Shown here: in pieces, positions 1-11,645 of the stretch
How the letters are laid out: each line of letters opens with the position of its first letter
Numbering within the stretch: the first letter of the stretch is position 1
Origin: Siphonodentalium dalli
Taxonomy: Eukaryota; Mollusca; Scaphopoda; Gadilida; Siphonodentaliidae
DNA: 64,000 nucleotides
Direction: 5' to 3'
Assembly: GCA_032622095.1 (NCBI GenBank)
Contig: CP136062.1
Location: 152,390,875 to 152,454,874, forward strand
Program-made: the position numbers and the translations under genes
The notes under the pieces: generated by a model
Database searches by the model: none
Seen by the model: the letters and a program-made list of their open reading frames with translations, nothing else
Told to the model about the DNA's origin: nothing

Positions 1-22
1 CTAATGTACCTGGAACAAAATG

Positions 23-79
23 ACCCCACTCCCAAAAGAACATAAGAGATACTCTCTTATGTACTTTTGGGAGTGGGGT
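23..79. repeat. Near-perfect hairpin with ~28-bp arms
   Basis: An arm starting ACCCCACTCCCAAAAGAACA is followed after a 2-3 base loop by its reverse complement (TTTTGGGAGTGGGGT). There are one or two mismatches. No terminal repeats or target duplication are visible beyond the arms, so it may be a small foldback element or a fragment of one. Confidence 0.85.
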
Positions 80-270
80 ACTTTTGAAGTTCATGCATGA
101 CACTGAGGTTGGCACACATGCAGTCAGATTGCGGGCCGATGCCAATGGCTGTACCGTATACAACAATGGAACCATACAGTCCATACTGTGACGAAGAAGT
201 CACGGATAAATAGCAAAACTATCTGGTCTGGTCATATTCGAGTTATATATCGGACTCATGAGACCACAGT

Positions 271-382
271 GTAATTAAGGCACTAGTGCCCGTGTGAATC
301 TTCACTGAGCTATCCCGGGCCTTTGTGGAATTAAGGCACTAGTGCCCATGTGAATCTTCGCTGTGCTATCCCGGGCCTTTGT
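271..382. repeat. Direct tandem duplication, 56 bp x 2
   Basis: Two adjacent copies of a 56-bp unit containing AATTAAGGCACTAGTGCC and ending in ATCCCGGGCCTTTGT differ at only a few bases. The unit carries the palindrome GGCACTAGTGCC. No coding sense. Confidence 0.85.
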
Positions 383-424
383 CCGAATAAACTCACAAGC
401 ATCAGTCTGGATAGATCATGTCAT

Positions 425-1028
425 TAATATTACGCCCGTATATATAAGAGATAATATTACGCCCGTATATATATAAGAGATAAGATTACGCCCGTATATA
501 TATAAGAGATAATATTACGCCCGTATATATATAAGAGATAATATTACGCCCGTATATATAAGAGATAATATTACGCCCGTATATATAAGAGATAATATTA
601 CGCCCGTATATATAAGAGATAATATTACGCCCGTATATATAAGAGATAATATTACGCCCGTATATATAAGAGATAATATTACGCCCGTATATATAAGAGA
701 TAATATTACGCCCGTATATATAAGAGATAATATTACGCCCGTATATATAAGAGATAATATTACGCCCGTATATATAAGAGATAATATTACGCCTGTATAT
801 ATAAGAGATAATATTACGCCCGTATATATAAGAGATAATATCACGCCCGTATATATAAGAGATAATATCACGCCCGTATATATAAGAGATAATATTACGC
901 CCGTATATATAAGAGATAATATTACGCCCGTATATATAAGAGATAATATCACGCCCGTATATATAAGAGATAATATTACGCATATAAGAGATAATATTAC
1001 GCCCGTATATATATAAGAGATAATATTC
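425..1028. repeat. 27-bp minisatellite, about 22 units
   Basis: The unit TATTACGCCCGTATATATAA plus GAGATAA repeats head to tail about 22 times with very little divergence. Variants are an extra TA in the first, third, fourth and last units and ATTACG/ATCACG changes. Because 27 is divisible by three, stop-free frames appear on the minus strand. These are by-products of the period, not genes. The low divergence suggests recent expansion or ongoing homogenisation. Confidence 0.97.
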
Positions 1029-2160
1029 TACCAGTATAAAACCTGGGAAACTTTTTTATGTTCTGACGTGGAACTGTATAACATTGAACAAACAATGCAG
1101 GGAATATAGCTCTTTTTTGTCAATACTTGTTCCTTAATAATCTATTTCACAGTAGGGGCTGATCCCAGCTCGAGATTGCACACTTGTTGTGACTTATGTG
1201 AGTCGATATCGCAATAAATATTGAATTTATTACCCAGGGGAAATTCCATGATTGCAAGGGACGCAAAATCGGCTCACCGTGTCACCTAATTCATGAAGTT
1301 TCGAACTGGGACCTTCACCTATATATACTGAATGTGGAATTCGTTGTTAATTAACATATATATTTTTTTTGTTTTTTGTTTTTGTTATTATTTTTTTATT
1401 GAATAGCAAAACATACACGGAATATCACAGACATACATTAGCATACGATACTTCAAGGGCGAGAGGGGAAACTATCTCACTGTCACATGCGCACTGTTAA
1501 CATATATTAACTAAGTAATCAATTAGTGCATTGTTTTTCAATGTTATCAACTTTTAGCTGGTGGAGTATGATCACCACGGGCGTAGACATACTGCCAGAG
1601 TAGATATTTATGGCATGATCTCGTCTGGAATGTGAATGCGATCACTGGTTCTTGTTATGCACTGCGTATCCGCCACAAAGGTGGCGTTTCGACGAGGTTT
1701 ATTAATTTCGAAGGGCCAGCAGGTCATAACGTGTTGCATGTGGATATTGTTCCTCACGCTGCATCGTGCATGTAGTAAGTATAAACATGAGCTATATAGC
1801 AGAGATCAAAAGTTGGCACGATAAATTTATCAATCCATGGGCCATAAATCTGCACAAAACTAATGGATTAATCCCGTCCATATATAAGAGAATGCACTGA
1901 CACAGGAACTTTAATGCTGCTCATATCTTTAATGCAAGGCATTAACGATAATGTGCCAGTGCATACTCATCACTATCTTGCAACTGCCCATTGTGATGTT
2001 TTGCAATAAATTATTGTATCTTGTATTGATATCCGCTCCCTCACTGGTTCATGAGTTTAAACCCTATTCTCAATACTCACTTCGCTTGGAAATAACAAAA
2101 TCCGATAACCATGCCCAAGGTAAAGCTGATATGTTCAAACAGAGACAAAATTAAGAAATT
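1029..2160. other. AT-rich DNA, nothing recognised
   Basis: No coding frame with recognisable motifs, no long inverted or direct repeat. Contains T-rich runs near 1360-1400. The words TATATAAGAGAATGCA near 1880 recur at 23270, suggesting a shared low-copy repeat fragment. Confidence 0.5.
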
Positions 2161-2162
2161 TC

Positions 2163-2455
2163 CATGTCAAACAATGGCTGTAACTCTGGTAAAAATGAAT
2201 GGACGAATCCTGTAGTAAATCGGTATCCTTTCACCGATCTGAGCTATCAATATACCAAAGCACAACTGAATAAGAAGATCTTTGCCCAAGTTACAAGCTG
2301 AAATTTCGGACACAAAATTTCCAAATTTCCAAGTCAAACAATGGCCGTAACTCTGATAAAAATTAAAAGACGAAACCCGTAGTTTGTGGATATCCTTTTT
2401 CCCAACCTGTGCTCTCATCATGTCAAAGGACAATAAACCCAATAATAAAGGCACT
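2163..2455. repeat. Dispersed repeat family D, tandem dimer (~167-bp period)
   Basis: Two consecutive units share the order: TCAAACAATGGCNGTAACTC, then AAAATNAANNGACGAAnCC, then a CATnTCAAAGnACAA-like tail and CAAGTTACAAGCTGAAAT. The same word order recurs at 2497-2722, 12255-12560, 13088-13545 and 37515-37720, so this is a dispersed family, often present as dimers. The plus strand reads like a widely dispersed invertebrate repeat of the 'GCCATAACTCTG ... ACATACCAAATTTCAT' kind, an assignment from memory. Confidence 0.75.
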
Positions 2456-2496
2456 CACAGCATAATGGTTGTTGTGGACGCGCTGTGCACTAAGTC

Positions 2497-2722
2497 CAGC
2501 AAATGGTCATAACTCTGGAAAAAAGTGCGGACAAAACCTGCACTATGTGCAGATCCTTTCCACAATGCTGGTCTACTGACATACCAAATTACATCCAAAA
2601 TTGGACTATCGATATTTGAGCTGTATTTTGAAATATTTGTTACGGACCGATTGACGGAGAACGGACTGACGGAGGTATTCACAATATACCCCCGAATCCT
2701 ACTTCGGATGGTCGGAGGCATA
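2497..2722. repeat. Dispersed repeat family D, longer single copy
   Basis: Starts GCAAATGGTCATAACTCTGG, continues with GGACAAAACCTGCACTATGT, ACATACCAAATTACATCC, and ends with a GGACCGATTGACGGAGAACG-like GAC-rich tail. The open frames on both strands here (about 72-88 codons) are chance frames within the repeat. Confidence 0.7.
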
Positions 2723-3430
2723 AGAAATAGTGATGTACAGTGATAAATATCAATAACTAATTCAAGCTTAAGAGACGAGTCTCACAGTCAACAGACGTAT
2801 TTCCTGGTATAGTATGCGCATGATCAATCACGTGATTTAAATAGTCCGGCAAATATGGTGTCTATTTATGGAAGAATGCGGTAAGCCCCATCCTATATAG
2901 CCCCGTCCAACTTGGGAGGGGTTAAAAGACTAAGCTAACAATCGTATCAAATTGGAAGCTCATAATCTTCAACCAACACATTAACCCTTGATATATTAAA
3001 TGGATTCTCCAAGTCAGTTAAAAAGAGTACATCGGAATGATATATTATTGATTTGGAGGGAAGTTAAGGTGATAAAAGCAGACGACAGATAAATAAAAGT
3101 GAAGAACCATACTTAGTGAGGACATTTTTAGATAATAATTGCAACAAACGACATGTGAACTTATTATCTGAACATTTCCAGCTGATAACTACTCATAAAT
3201 GATGGTTTATTTTAGAAAGGTTTAACAGCAATTTCTCGACTTTGTCACGTTCTGTGATCAACATACAGTACAGTACTCGTATTTCAATTTGCGCAGTACT
3301 ATATTTCGCGCACCCATCGATGCGCTAATTTAAAACTGGGCGAAAAATAGTACGAGACCTAAGATTACACCAACCCACATGGAAAATGAGAGGCAGTTGT
3401 ATCTGTATATGTGCAACATATGGAACGGCC
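2723..3430. other. Unassigned spacer
   Basis: No motif-bearing open frame and no convincing repeat. Composition is AT-rich and mixed. The sequence just before 3431 does not match the outer edge of the inverted partner near 25821, so the outer end of the composite family cannot be fixed here. Confidence 0.4.
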
Positions 3431-4410
3431 ACAATGCTCCGGCTCGATTTAAGCGTAATAATTTATTCCAGTATACGTCTATGTGCAGATTGTATCATAT
3501 TGTGGGCGGATCAGACTTTAAAGCATCCGCTTTCATCCTGATATAATCAACCACCATCTACATTCACAGGATTACCCCCACGATGGTGTGCATCAGTAGC
3601 AGGCTTCGAGGATGACATGATTCCTGGTCGGACAACTGATATATTCACGGCGTCTGCAACAATCAACGGAACATGTATCGCGTGACGCGATGGCGAATCA
3701 CCACGTCGGAGATACAAACATGCATCATACCAATGAGGAGCTAATCGCGTGACGTCGGACATTACTCCCTGACACATAGTCTGTCTGCTGTACTTTACAA
3801 GCAACGAAAGGGAATATTTTAACGTCAATTGAACTTCCGGAAATGACGCCACAATGCTCCGGGTCGATTTAAGCGTAATAGTTTATTCCAGTATGTCTAT
3901 GTGCAGATTGTATCATCTTGTGGGCGGAGCAGACTTTAAAGCATCCGCTTTCATCCTGATATAACCAACCACCCTCTATATTCACAGGATTACCCCCGTA
4001 TGAATCAGTAGCAGGTTTCGAGGATGACGCGATTCCTGGTCGAACACCCGATATATTCACGGCGTCTGCAACAATCAACGGGGCATGTATCGCGTGACGC
4101 GATGGCGAATCACCACGTCGGAGATACAAACATGCATCATACCAATGAGGAGCTAATCGCGTGACGTCGGACATTACTCCCTGACACATAGTCTGTCTGC
4201 TGCACTTTACAAGCAACGAAAGGGGATATTTTAACGTCAATTGAACTTCCGGAAATGACGCCACAATGCTCCTGGTCGATTTAAGCGTAATAGTTTATGT
4301 CCAGTATGTCTATGTGCAGATTGTATCATCTTGTGGGCGGATCAGACTTTAAAGCATCCGCTTTTATCCTGATATAATCAACCACACTCTACATTCACAG
4401 GATTAACCCC
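3431..4410. repeat. Composite family C: 420-bp and 412-bp units plus a partial third
   Basis: Each unit begins ACAATGCTCCGGNTCGATTT. Unit 1 is 3431-3850, unit 2 is 3851-4262, and a third partial copy runs from 4263 to about 4410. Units contain GCATCCGCTTTCATCCTGAT, a run of CGCGTGACGCGATGGCGAAT and end GAACTTCCGGAAATGACGCC. An inverted copy lies at 25406-25821 and a short fragment at 35168-35245. On the minus strand both full units keep an open frame of about 101 and 131 codons. Most substitutions between them change the residue and the inverted copy has a stop, so I do not call a gene. Confidence 0.93.
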
Positions 4411-4414
4411 TGTA

Positions 4415-4588
4415 TGAATCATTACATTTCGCCATACGGTTTATGTGAATCATTACATTTCGTCATACAGTTTATGTGAATCATTACATTTCGCCATACG
4501 GTTTATGTGAATCATTACATTTCGTCATACAGTTTATGTGAACGTTTCCCGTATGAATCAGTACATTTCGACATACGGTTTATATGAA
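4415..4588. repeat. 31-bp tandem array in family C
   Basis: Four units of 31 bp (TGAATCATTACATTTCGNCA ...) start at 4415, 4446, 4477 and 4508. A degenerate fifth unit with an extra CGTTTCCC segment follows. The inverted partner near 22151-22393 has the same words but a 50-bp period, so the two copies amplified different unit lengths from the same ancestor. Confidence 0.93.
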
Positions 4589-4597
4589 CGTTCTCGA

Positions 4598-4649
4598 TGT
4601 TCATAAACCAATAACTGAAGTCGACACTTCAGTTATTGGTTTATGAACA
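4598..4649. repeat. Perfect palindrome in family C
   Basis: Arms of 23 bp (TGTTCATAAACCAATAACTG ...) flank a 6-base loop, TCGACA. The same palindrome, with loop TGTTGA, sits at 22095-22146 in the inverted copy. Its position between the array and the flanking unique part is conserved, so it is an integral part of the family. Confidence 0.93.
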
Positions 4650-4899
4650 CCGGAAACGCCTACGTCACTTCAAGCCGATCGTGTACACACGCTCGCTGCG
4701 TGTTGTTATTTGAGACTGTGTTGGAATTTGAACAATAATTATGTTACTTACAATAGTTTTTGAAAAGTTAAATTAATAATGTTCTATTAAAATGTACTGG
4801 TATATGATTATAAGGAATGACAAGTATATGATTACAATGAATGACTACAGATCGATTTGGGTCATTGGGTTTGACCAGCAGAGTAATTAACAAAGTACG
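4650..4899. repeat. Family C, inner flank
   Basis: Matches the reverse complement of about 21855-22090 (for example GGAATTTGAACA, TTCTATTAAAATGTACTGGT, CAGATCGAT..GGGT, AGAGTAATTAACAAAG). Homology stops just after TTAACAAAGT on both sides, which marks the inner boundary of the family. Confidence 0.8.
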
Positions 4900-5539
4900 C
4901 TTGTCTCCGGCTGTTTACCAGTCTGTGGGTTCTATATTTAGCGTGGTTTTTCCAGCAAAAATGGCGATTTCGATCTCCCCAAATTCAAATGTCCCATAAT
5001 GATGTGCTTTGAGAAGAATTAAATTCCTAAACTTATTGACAGAACGGGGATTTAGAATAGTATAGTCTGCTTGACGATATTGCATAATACTCAGCAATAT
5101 GGCAGCCAATTGGAACTCTTGTGTTTGATTTGACTGACGTTAGCCATGCGTGTTTTAGTCTATGTGCGTTTAGACATTTGTGTTGATAAAATAATCGGAG
5201 AACCTAAGCACTACATTTTGCGAAATAGTTCCTAGTTCTTCTGGGACTTTCCAACTTTACGAACGACACTTTGTTAGAATTATGTGCGCATGATCAGGGC
5301 AACGTATGGCTCTGTTCGCGTGGTGTATATATTCATATTGCGGAAGGCCACACATTGTGGGTAAAATATGGACGATGTCAGCGGTCTTATCGAGTCATCA
5401 AGGGAGATAAACCCTGCATGGTGTTTGCAAAAGTATACCGTGTGTTTATAAAACTATTTTGATCCGCGGAACCGTGTCGGGGGTAATACGCAACTAATCA
5501 TTAGGCTTGGCTGTAATGAGGGTGAATATTGTACGTCGC
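4900..5539. other. Unassigned DNA between family C and a MITE
   Basis: Short open frames of 60-65 codons on both strands lack recognisable motifs and show no splice or start context that I can support. No repeats noted. Confidence 0.4.
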
Positions 5540-5543
5540 TATA

Positions 5544-6010
5544 AGAGGGTATCACCCCTCCCCCTGAATCTTGAATACCAGTTAATTTTGGGGGGTGAAT
5601 CCTGAATACATGTTAAGAAATAATATGCGATAAATGACATACAACTTGACTGTTTTAATATACCGGTTAATTACAAGTTTGGAATTGGAACACATTTCAA
5701 ATATATTTCCGGACGCTTTCCGGTTAACGACCGAAGAGACGCCGGTCGCGTTAAGGGCGTTATGAGGCCGTTATGATACGATTGATGATTCTTTATGATG
5801 GCATGGTTGTCGAATGTGCCCAAGAAGCTATTCTACCCACTCATTCATACAGATAACTAGCACAAAATATTATTTTGCGCCATCAAAACCTGCGTCCAAG
5901 ATGTTTTGCTTGAACTCGAATACCAGTTAATTCGGGGGTATGAATCCCGCGTACGGCTTCAAAACACCCTGAATCCCGCGTACCGAAAAGGGGGGGGGGT
6001 GATACCCTCC
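5544..6010. mobile_element. 467-bp MITE with GAGGGTATCACCCC terminal inverted repeats
   Basis: The left end AGAGGGTATCACCCCTCCCC mirrors the right end GGGGGTGATACCCTCC. The element is bracketed by TATA at 5540-5543 and 6011-6014, consistent with a target duplication (TATAA on a one-base alternative boundary). Both subterminal regions repeat GAATCC.GCGTAC and GAATACCAGTTAATT words. No open frame of note, hence non-autonomous. Superfamily not assignable from the ends alone. Confidence 0.75.
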
Positions 6011-6268
6011 TATAAGCACGAAACGTTGTATCCCATGCATGTGTAACTAAGTAAACAATTATTTGCTTACAGATGCATGCATGCGCCCAGATCTCTATTT
6101 ACAACAACGACAACATAAAAAGTATTGTTTTAACAATTGTTCTGCTTTTGTTATGTTGACAAATTTTTAAAACAAAATATGGCATTTAAACTGGACCTAG
6201 TAATACAACAGAAGATTATTTGTTATTAAAAATTTAATAAAATAATTTTTGGTGTCCCTCTTACTCTA

Positions 6269-6752
6269 GTAGCTCATGGTGGTTTTGTATGCACTTGTAT
6301 ACGTCCAGAGCTAAACTCTTCATTCATCAACTAATTGAAGGTCCAGGAACAATATTTGGTTGGTAACACATTTCCCATTGAGGGCGAAATGGGTGAAATG
6401 GCCACGCCCTTTTTTCCGAGAAGTACTACCATCCGACGTGATTATATCTCCAGAACCGTTGGACATAGGAGGTTGCCTGACCACTAAAAATTTGCGGAAT
6501 GGCCACATTATGGGGGTCAGTAATACATTTTCATATCCAAAAGTCAATGGTTTTTAAGATAATTGCTAAAAACCCCAAAAACTCCATTTTTAAGGGCCCG
6601 AACCAACATTTTGGGGTTCAGCACTTTTATCTCAAAGCTGAGCCCCGAATTAGAATTGTATTGATCTATATCCATCGGTGCCACATACAGGTATAATTTC
6701 TGTACCATTATCGGATGAGATTCACCTTCAAGGAGCTCTTGACCCTGAAAAT
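6269..6752. repeat. Left terminal inverted repeat of the 4.1-kb element
   Basis: Pairs with 9918-10403. Immediately inside it, 6753-6835 repeats the internal block CCACATTATGGGG...AATGGTTTTTAAGATAATTG already present at 6502-6570. One arm has therefore undergone an extra internal duplication and carries a G run of about 14 bases. Confidence 0.88.
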
Positions 6753-6835
6753 CCACATTATGGGGGGGGGGGGGGTCAGTAATACACTTTCATATCCTAA
6801 AGTCAATGGTTTTTAAGATAATTGCCAAAAACCGA

Positions 6836-9800
6836 TTTCAGCATGTTACGCACCACAAGTATACAATACCAACAAGGCCACAACATATGTATGACACTTT
6901 TTAAAGAACTATCCACATGCTCTGACCAACTTAAGAGCACAATTGACCACACACAATGGGATTAGCTGGAAATTGCTGCTGAGAATGTGTTGACCCCGAC
7001 ACACAACATATGCTCTTCCCGACTGAACATGCCGACTGAACATGCCTTGGAAACTGGTGTGCTTTACCAAAAATCAGGTAACAATTGTACTCTAATCAAC
7101 AGAAATGTACAGATTGAACAAAACAGGTTTTCATAATTTGTTAACAACAAAGCTATGAAACATGCTAAACACTTTTACTAAATGGAATGAGCAGCTGTTT
7201 CCTTCATGCAACAGCCACATGTTGTGTAAAATGGGTATTGCATCTGGGCATAGTAAAAACATGTTGTAATCAGAAAAGAGATGACCATATATACCAGTAC
7301 ATATTTCAGAAGTAATCAATTCTTCCAAAAGGACACCTCATCTCACAAAAAGATTTAGGAAATGATGGAATCATCACTATTCAATCAATAGTAGAATGAG
7401 CCTTTGTCAGTCCCACATTAGTTTTGATTGGCCATGATAGTTGCAGCACTTGCAGGTTGAAGAAGATGAGGGTCTATAATTTCACTAACATAATTCTTCA
7501 TAATAGCTAATAGCCCTCATAACTTACCATTTTAAAGATATTTTCATTTTCAATACCACCCCAGGTTAAGTGGTCCTGCTAATTTTATATCATGCGGATG
7601 GGTACTACTGGATTGCTATGATGTTTGTAGGTCAAAGCGATTCTGTTACGAAAGAGTGCCATCATTTTACCTAAAGTTGGTTGTTTTTGCATTGTTTGGC
7701 TAATCCGAGCAATTTGTGCAAAAGTCAGTGTCTGTATGAAACATTCAAGAACATATATATTTCAAAATATTTAAAGTGTACGCTGATGTTTGGTAAACAA
7801 CAGGAATAGTCATCTCAAGTATGGCCAGTTTGTGAAAACCAGCAGCCATTATTAAAACATTTCACAATATACATGTTTTTTAATGTTTTCTACACACAGT
7901 GGCTTATCATCGATTTGTTCAGATCACTTTGCTCTACCTGAGTATCATACCGAATTTATTAGCATCACCACTAAACAGGTGATGAATACTGCCAAATGAA
8001 TATATTGTAATTGTGATATATAGGGCAGTGGAAAATAATGGTTGAGTTTTTTCTAAATATAATTCTAGTAAAACCTACACAATACCGTCTTGGTTTGAAA
8101 AAAGTCATGTTTATATAGGAGTATGGACATGCAGTGCACCAGTCTCATGAAAATTAAATGGGCTCTGCAACTAGTAACATCTGGGCTTCTGGGACCCATT
8201 AATATTGACAAATGCAACACAAATGAAAAATACATAGTAATTTTCCTCAAACATAGATTATAACCTGACAATAATAGTGTTAGAATCAGTGTACATATGT
8301 AGGCATGGCCATAGCATATTTTTTGAAATACTGCAGAGTGCAGACCATATATTTGACTAAAATATAAATGTAGTTACTGCATGTACACCACACACCTAAA
8401 GCGACTGACACACATACATGTACCTGCAGGGTTCATAATATTTGACATGTAGAGTATATATCTATAACATCCAACCAAACGGTTTACATTACGTTTACTG
8501 ACATTTTTGGAGTGGCACATATACATACATAAAAAAATAAGTCAATTTAAAGGGACGAAATGAAAAATAAAATTGTGCAACTATAATAGAGATCTATATT
8601 GCCTTACAACATCCACGAATCTACAAAAACATCTGACAAAATATGGTGGATGGCCATTTGTGATTAGTCACTGACTTCCATGTCGTTTATGTGTTTTTTC
8701 TCATGGCCAGTCTCGTATCATAAGACAAAGTTTTTCTGGGTCAGCAAACCAGTTTCAAATGGGCTGTACTTTATACAATTTCACAGCATTAAATAGTCAT
8801 TGGTAATGTGATAATTTTTCCTTGATAAGTTGAAACATGAGGGAGTATTGCATAGCATGGCTACCTGCAGAATGTAGATTTGTATGGATTTATATCTGCA
8901 TATCAACTGATGCTTGTATTTTTCTTCTAACTCACTCTGAACTCACAACGCAACAGGATTGCATTCGGAATTTCAAGCCCATAAAGCTAGACACTTTAGA
9001 ATCAAGCTTGCCAAATAAGTTTCCATGAACCTCACATGAACTCACTCAGTTGAACACAAGGAACGATTGTCAAGTTGGAAGATATTCTGTATGTATGGAA
9101 GCCCTATATTTTTAATGTGTGGATTTATTATAACTGGACTAAAGCCCTTATAAAATAATCTGAAGGATTATTTTCAGTCTTTATTACTGGATATCACACC
9201 AATAACCAATAGACATGAATTTGTTAGTTTTGAACAGGACAATATATGTTAATATTACTGCAACTGCATCTTTCTTATGACTTGTTTTCTTACAAACTCC
9301 CAAATTTGAACCAGAAACAATTTAGGGCAAATATACATTTACGTGTACATATACATATATCAGGATATAAATATAGGCAATCATGCTAGGCTAGCCATTA
9401 TTTGTTCTAAAATAAAGTACATGTTAGGGAAATTGTAGAACCTTTATACAAAATGGTGTGCAGCCAATCAAAATTGCTGTGGGACTGAAAAGACACAACC
9501 TGCTCGACTACCGAATCATACTGATTGATCGAATTGTAGTAACTCAACATTTACTAAACCTACTTGTGGGCTGAGTATAATTCAATTCAACATTAGAATA
9601 CCATAAAAAAAACATCCTGTTCTCCCATAAGTTTAAAGAAAATAACACATTGAACTCATTTACTAGTATATTGATAATGTGATATATGTCATTCCATTTA
9701 TAACCATTTTGGCAGCCATCTCACATCAAAGGCCATGACATCTAGATAACAAAAGATGAACTAAATCCAATTATATCACCAGGTAACCTTTTTGCAGGAG

Positions 9801-9917
9801 TTTTAGGTTACTGATCAAATACCCTATAATTGATGATTTCCTCAACATCATTGTTATTGGGAAAATGTCTGTTTTTTTTCATTCTACGACCAATATATTC
9901 CATCCAAAAACCTTATT
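6836..9917. other. Interior of the 4.1-kb element, no genes
   Basis: AT-rich DNA without motif-bearing frames. The longest open frames are 60-70 codons and are dominated by AT-rich codons. No internal tandem array or inverted repeat of note. Confidence 0.6.
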
Positions 9918-10403
9918 TTCAGGATCAAGAGCTCCTTGAAGGTCAATCCCATCCGATAATGGTACAGAACATATCAGAAATGATACATGTATGGCACCTA
10001 TGGTTATAGGTCAATACAATTCTAATTGGGGGCTCAACTTTGAGATAAATGTGCTGAACCCCAAATTGGGATTCAGACCCTTAAATATGGATTTTTTTGG
10101 TTTTTGGCAATTATCTTAAAAACCGTTGACTTTTGGATATGAAAATGTATTACTGGCCCCCCATAATGTGGCCATTACGCACATTTTGAGTGGTCAGACA
10201 ACCTCCTATGTCCAACGGTTCTGGGGTATATAGTCACGTCGGATGGTAGTACTTCGCGCAAAAAGGGCGTGGCCATTTCACCCATTTCGCCTTCAATGGG
10301 AAATGTGTTACCAACCAAATATTGTTCCTGGACCTTCAATTAGTGGATTCATGAAGAGTTTAGCTCTGGACATACAAATGCATACAAAACCACCATGAGC
10401 TAC
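9918..10403. repeat. Right terminal inverted repeat of the 4.1-kb element
   Basis: Reverse complement of 6269-6752 with scattered substitutions and small indels. It begins ATTTTCAGGATCAAGAGCTC and ends CACCATGAGCTAC, followed directly by TCTA. Confidence 0.88.
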
Positions 10404-10734
10404 TCTAGTATCTAAAACGTCGAAATTATATCAAATAACTGCATAGAAAATTCAATATCAAACAAAATAGCGTCTTTCTTGTAACAAACGTGTTATTTTA
10501 TACACTATACTAGCAGGTTAGCCCGCCACTGGCGGCAATCGTCAGAAACATGACAATTTAAACAAAATTTAATTAATATTTTTAATTAATTTTGTAATTG
10601 TGCCTTTTTAATTTTATAATTTAATTTTTTTTTTCAATTTTACCCGATTTGACCTTGAATTTGTTTTTCAATTTGACCCGATTTGACCTTGAATTGATCA
10701 TTTTCAAGGTCAATGTCAGGTCGGGGTCATAATT

Positions 10735-10815
10735 TAACCCGCCCATGACACTTCCCGTAGGTAGCAAGTTTGAGCTCAATCGGTTCGAGTTTATAAAGGA
10801 CACACACATATATAA
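10735..10815. repeat. RTE-like LINE 3' end fragment (tentative)
   Basis: The string AGCAAGTTTGAGCTCAATCG followed by GTTCGAGTTTATAAAGGACA and a CACACATATATA tail resembles the conserved 3' end of RTE-type LINEs (AAGTTT...ATCGGTTCAGCCGTTT plus a simple repeat). No reverse transcriptase is attached, so this would be a dead-on-arrival 3' piece. Confidence 0.4.
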
Positions 10816-11124
10816 CATTTGTGGGTACCCGTTTCAAGGTGAAGATCACCTCGGGCGGAAAAGGAGACCCGATGAAAATCTCCCCCGTTCCTAGGAAGCC
10901 CTATGTACGTAAGAATCACACAACACGCTCATGTCTGGATACAGTCACGCTCACCCCGGACCCAGACGTAAGAATCACATTACACGCATACGCTCTTTAT
11001 CAACGACACTGCGGATACGAACGCTCTTTAACTATCAACGCGATTAACTCCACAGTGCCGTTTTGTGACTGGTGGTGAAGAACGGGTGCTCGGAGCTTAT
11101 CCAAAACGCCGCGACGACCATTCC

Positions 11125-11215
11125 CGTGGGTTTTTACCTTTAGATGGGAAGTTTGGTCTCGATCGGTGCAGCCGTTTTCGATTCTATAAAGTACAAATAT
11201 ATATATTTATATATA
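11125..11215. repeat. Second RTE-like LINE 3' end fragment (tentative)
   Basis: GGGAAGTTTGGTCTCGATCG followed by GTGCAGCCGTTTTCGATTCT, ATAAAGTACA and an AT-rich (TATATA) tail: the same layout as 10735-10815, about 390 bp downstream. The spacing suggests either two nearby insertions or a duplicated tail. Confidence 0.42.
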
Positions 11216-11296
11216 TACGTAGACTATATAATCTAAATAGAAAGTAAAATAGGTTTTGGAAAAATTAGCCTGGAATCCTCAATACATCTTTAAATA

Positions 11297-11645
11297 ACTC
11301 CCGCAAAATATATCTGGATTTGCTGACCGGAGAAGTATACTGGAGCTGGATGAAGTTAATAGAATAAAAAAATAAAAGAAACGCTATAAATGCTACTTAC
11401 CAACAGGAACTCAAAGTAAAACTTCCGGAAACTCAGAATATTAATTAGAGTGAGCCTCGTCAATGAGTATTTATCAAAGGGTTAATATTTAATGGCACAA
11501 CAGGTTATGGGTGCTACTAATAACATGAATTCTAAGTATAAGTTCGTCCGGAAACTAATTAGAACACCCAACATGGGAAGAGATGAGCTTTATATATCTA
11601 GATATCACGAGCATGTGCACTTGTCACTAAGTCTCCACAAGCACG
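11297..11645. repeat. Repeat pair E, copy 1
   Basis: Shares TTTGCTGACCGGA, CTACTTACCAACAGGAACTC, AAGTAAAACTTCCGGAAACT and GAGCATGTGCACTTGTCAC in the same order with 13640-13870. Copy 1 has an extra ~90 bp before the last block. No coding sense found. Confidence 0.8.

Larger units (their letters stand above)
6269..10403. mobile_element. 4.1-kb non-autonomous element with ~485-bp terminal inverted repeats
   Basis: Outer ends read GTAGCTCATGGTGGTTTTGT on the left and its complement (CACCATGAGCTAC) on the right. They are bracketed by TCTA at 6265-6268 and 10404-10407, consistent with a 4-bp target duplication. The left arm is 6269 to about 6752 and the right arm about 9918-10403. They match along their length, including TGGACATAGGAGGTTGCCTG, GGCCACATTATGGGGG and the CAAGGAGCTCTTGA end. 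The ~3.1-kb interior has no frame longer than about 70 codons with any recognisable motif. Foldback-like. No transposase, so it would be mobilised in trans. Confidence 0.85.

Noticed and set aside
486-983. Long minus-strand open frames of 145 and 165 codons
   Set aside because: They exist only because the 27-bp minisatellite period is divisible by three; the peptide is a 9-residue repeat in two frames.
425-1028. Possible CRISPR-like array
   Set aside because: Units are contiguous without unique spacers, and the surrounding DNA is eukaryotic.
3547-4264. Minus-strand ORFs of 101 and 131 codons in the 420-bp units
   Set aside because: Similar only because the units are similar. Differences between the copies mostly change residues and the inverted copy at 25.6 kb has a stop, so there is no sign of protein constraint.
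10821-11247. Plus-strand ORFs of 85 and 60 codons
   Set aside because: Overlap LINE 3'-end-like repeats; no recognisable domain and no start context.
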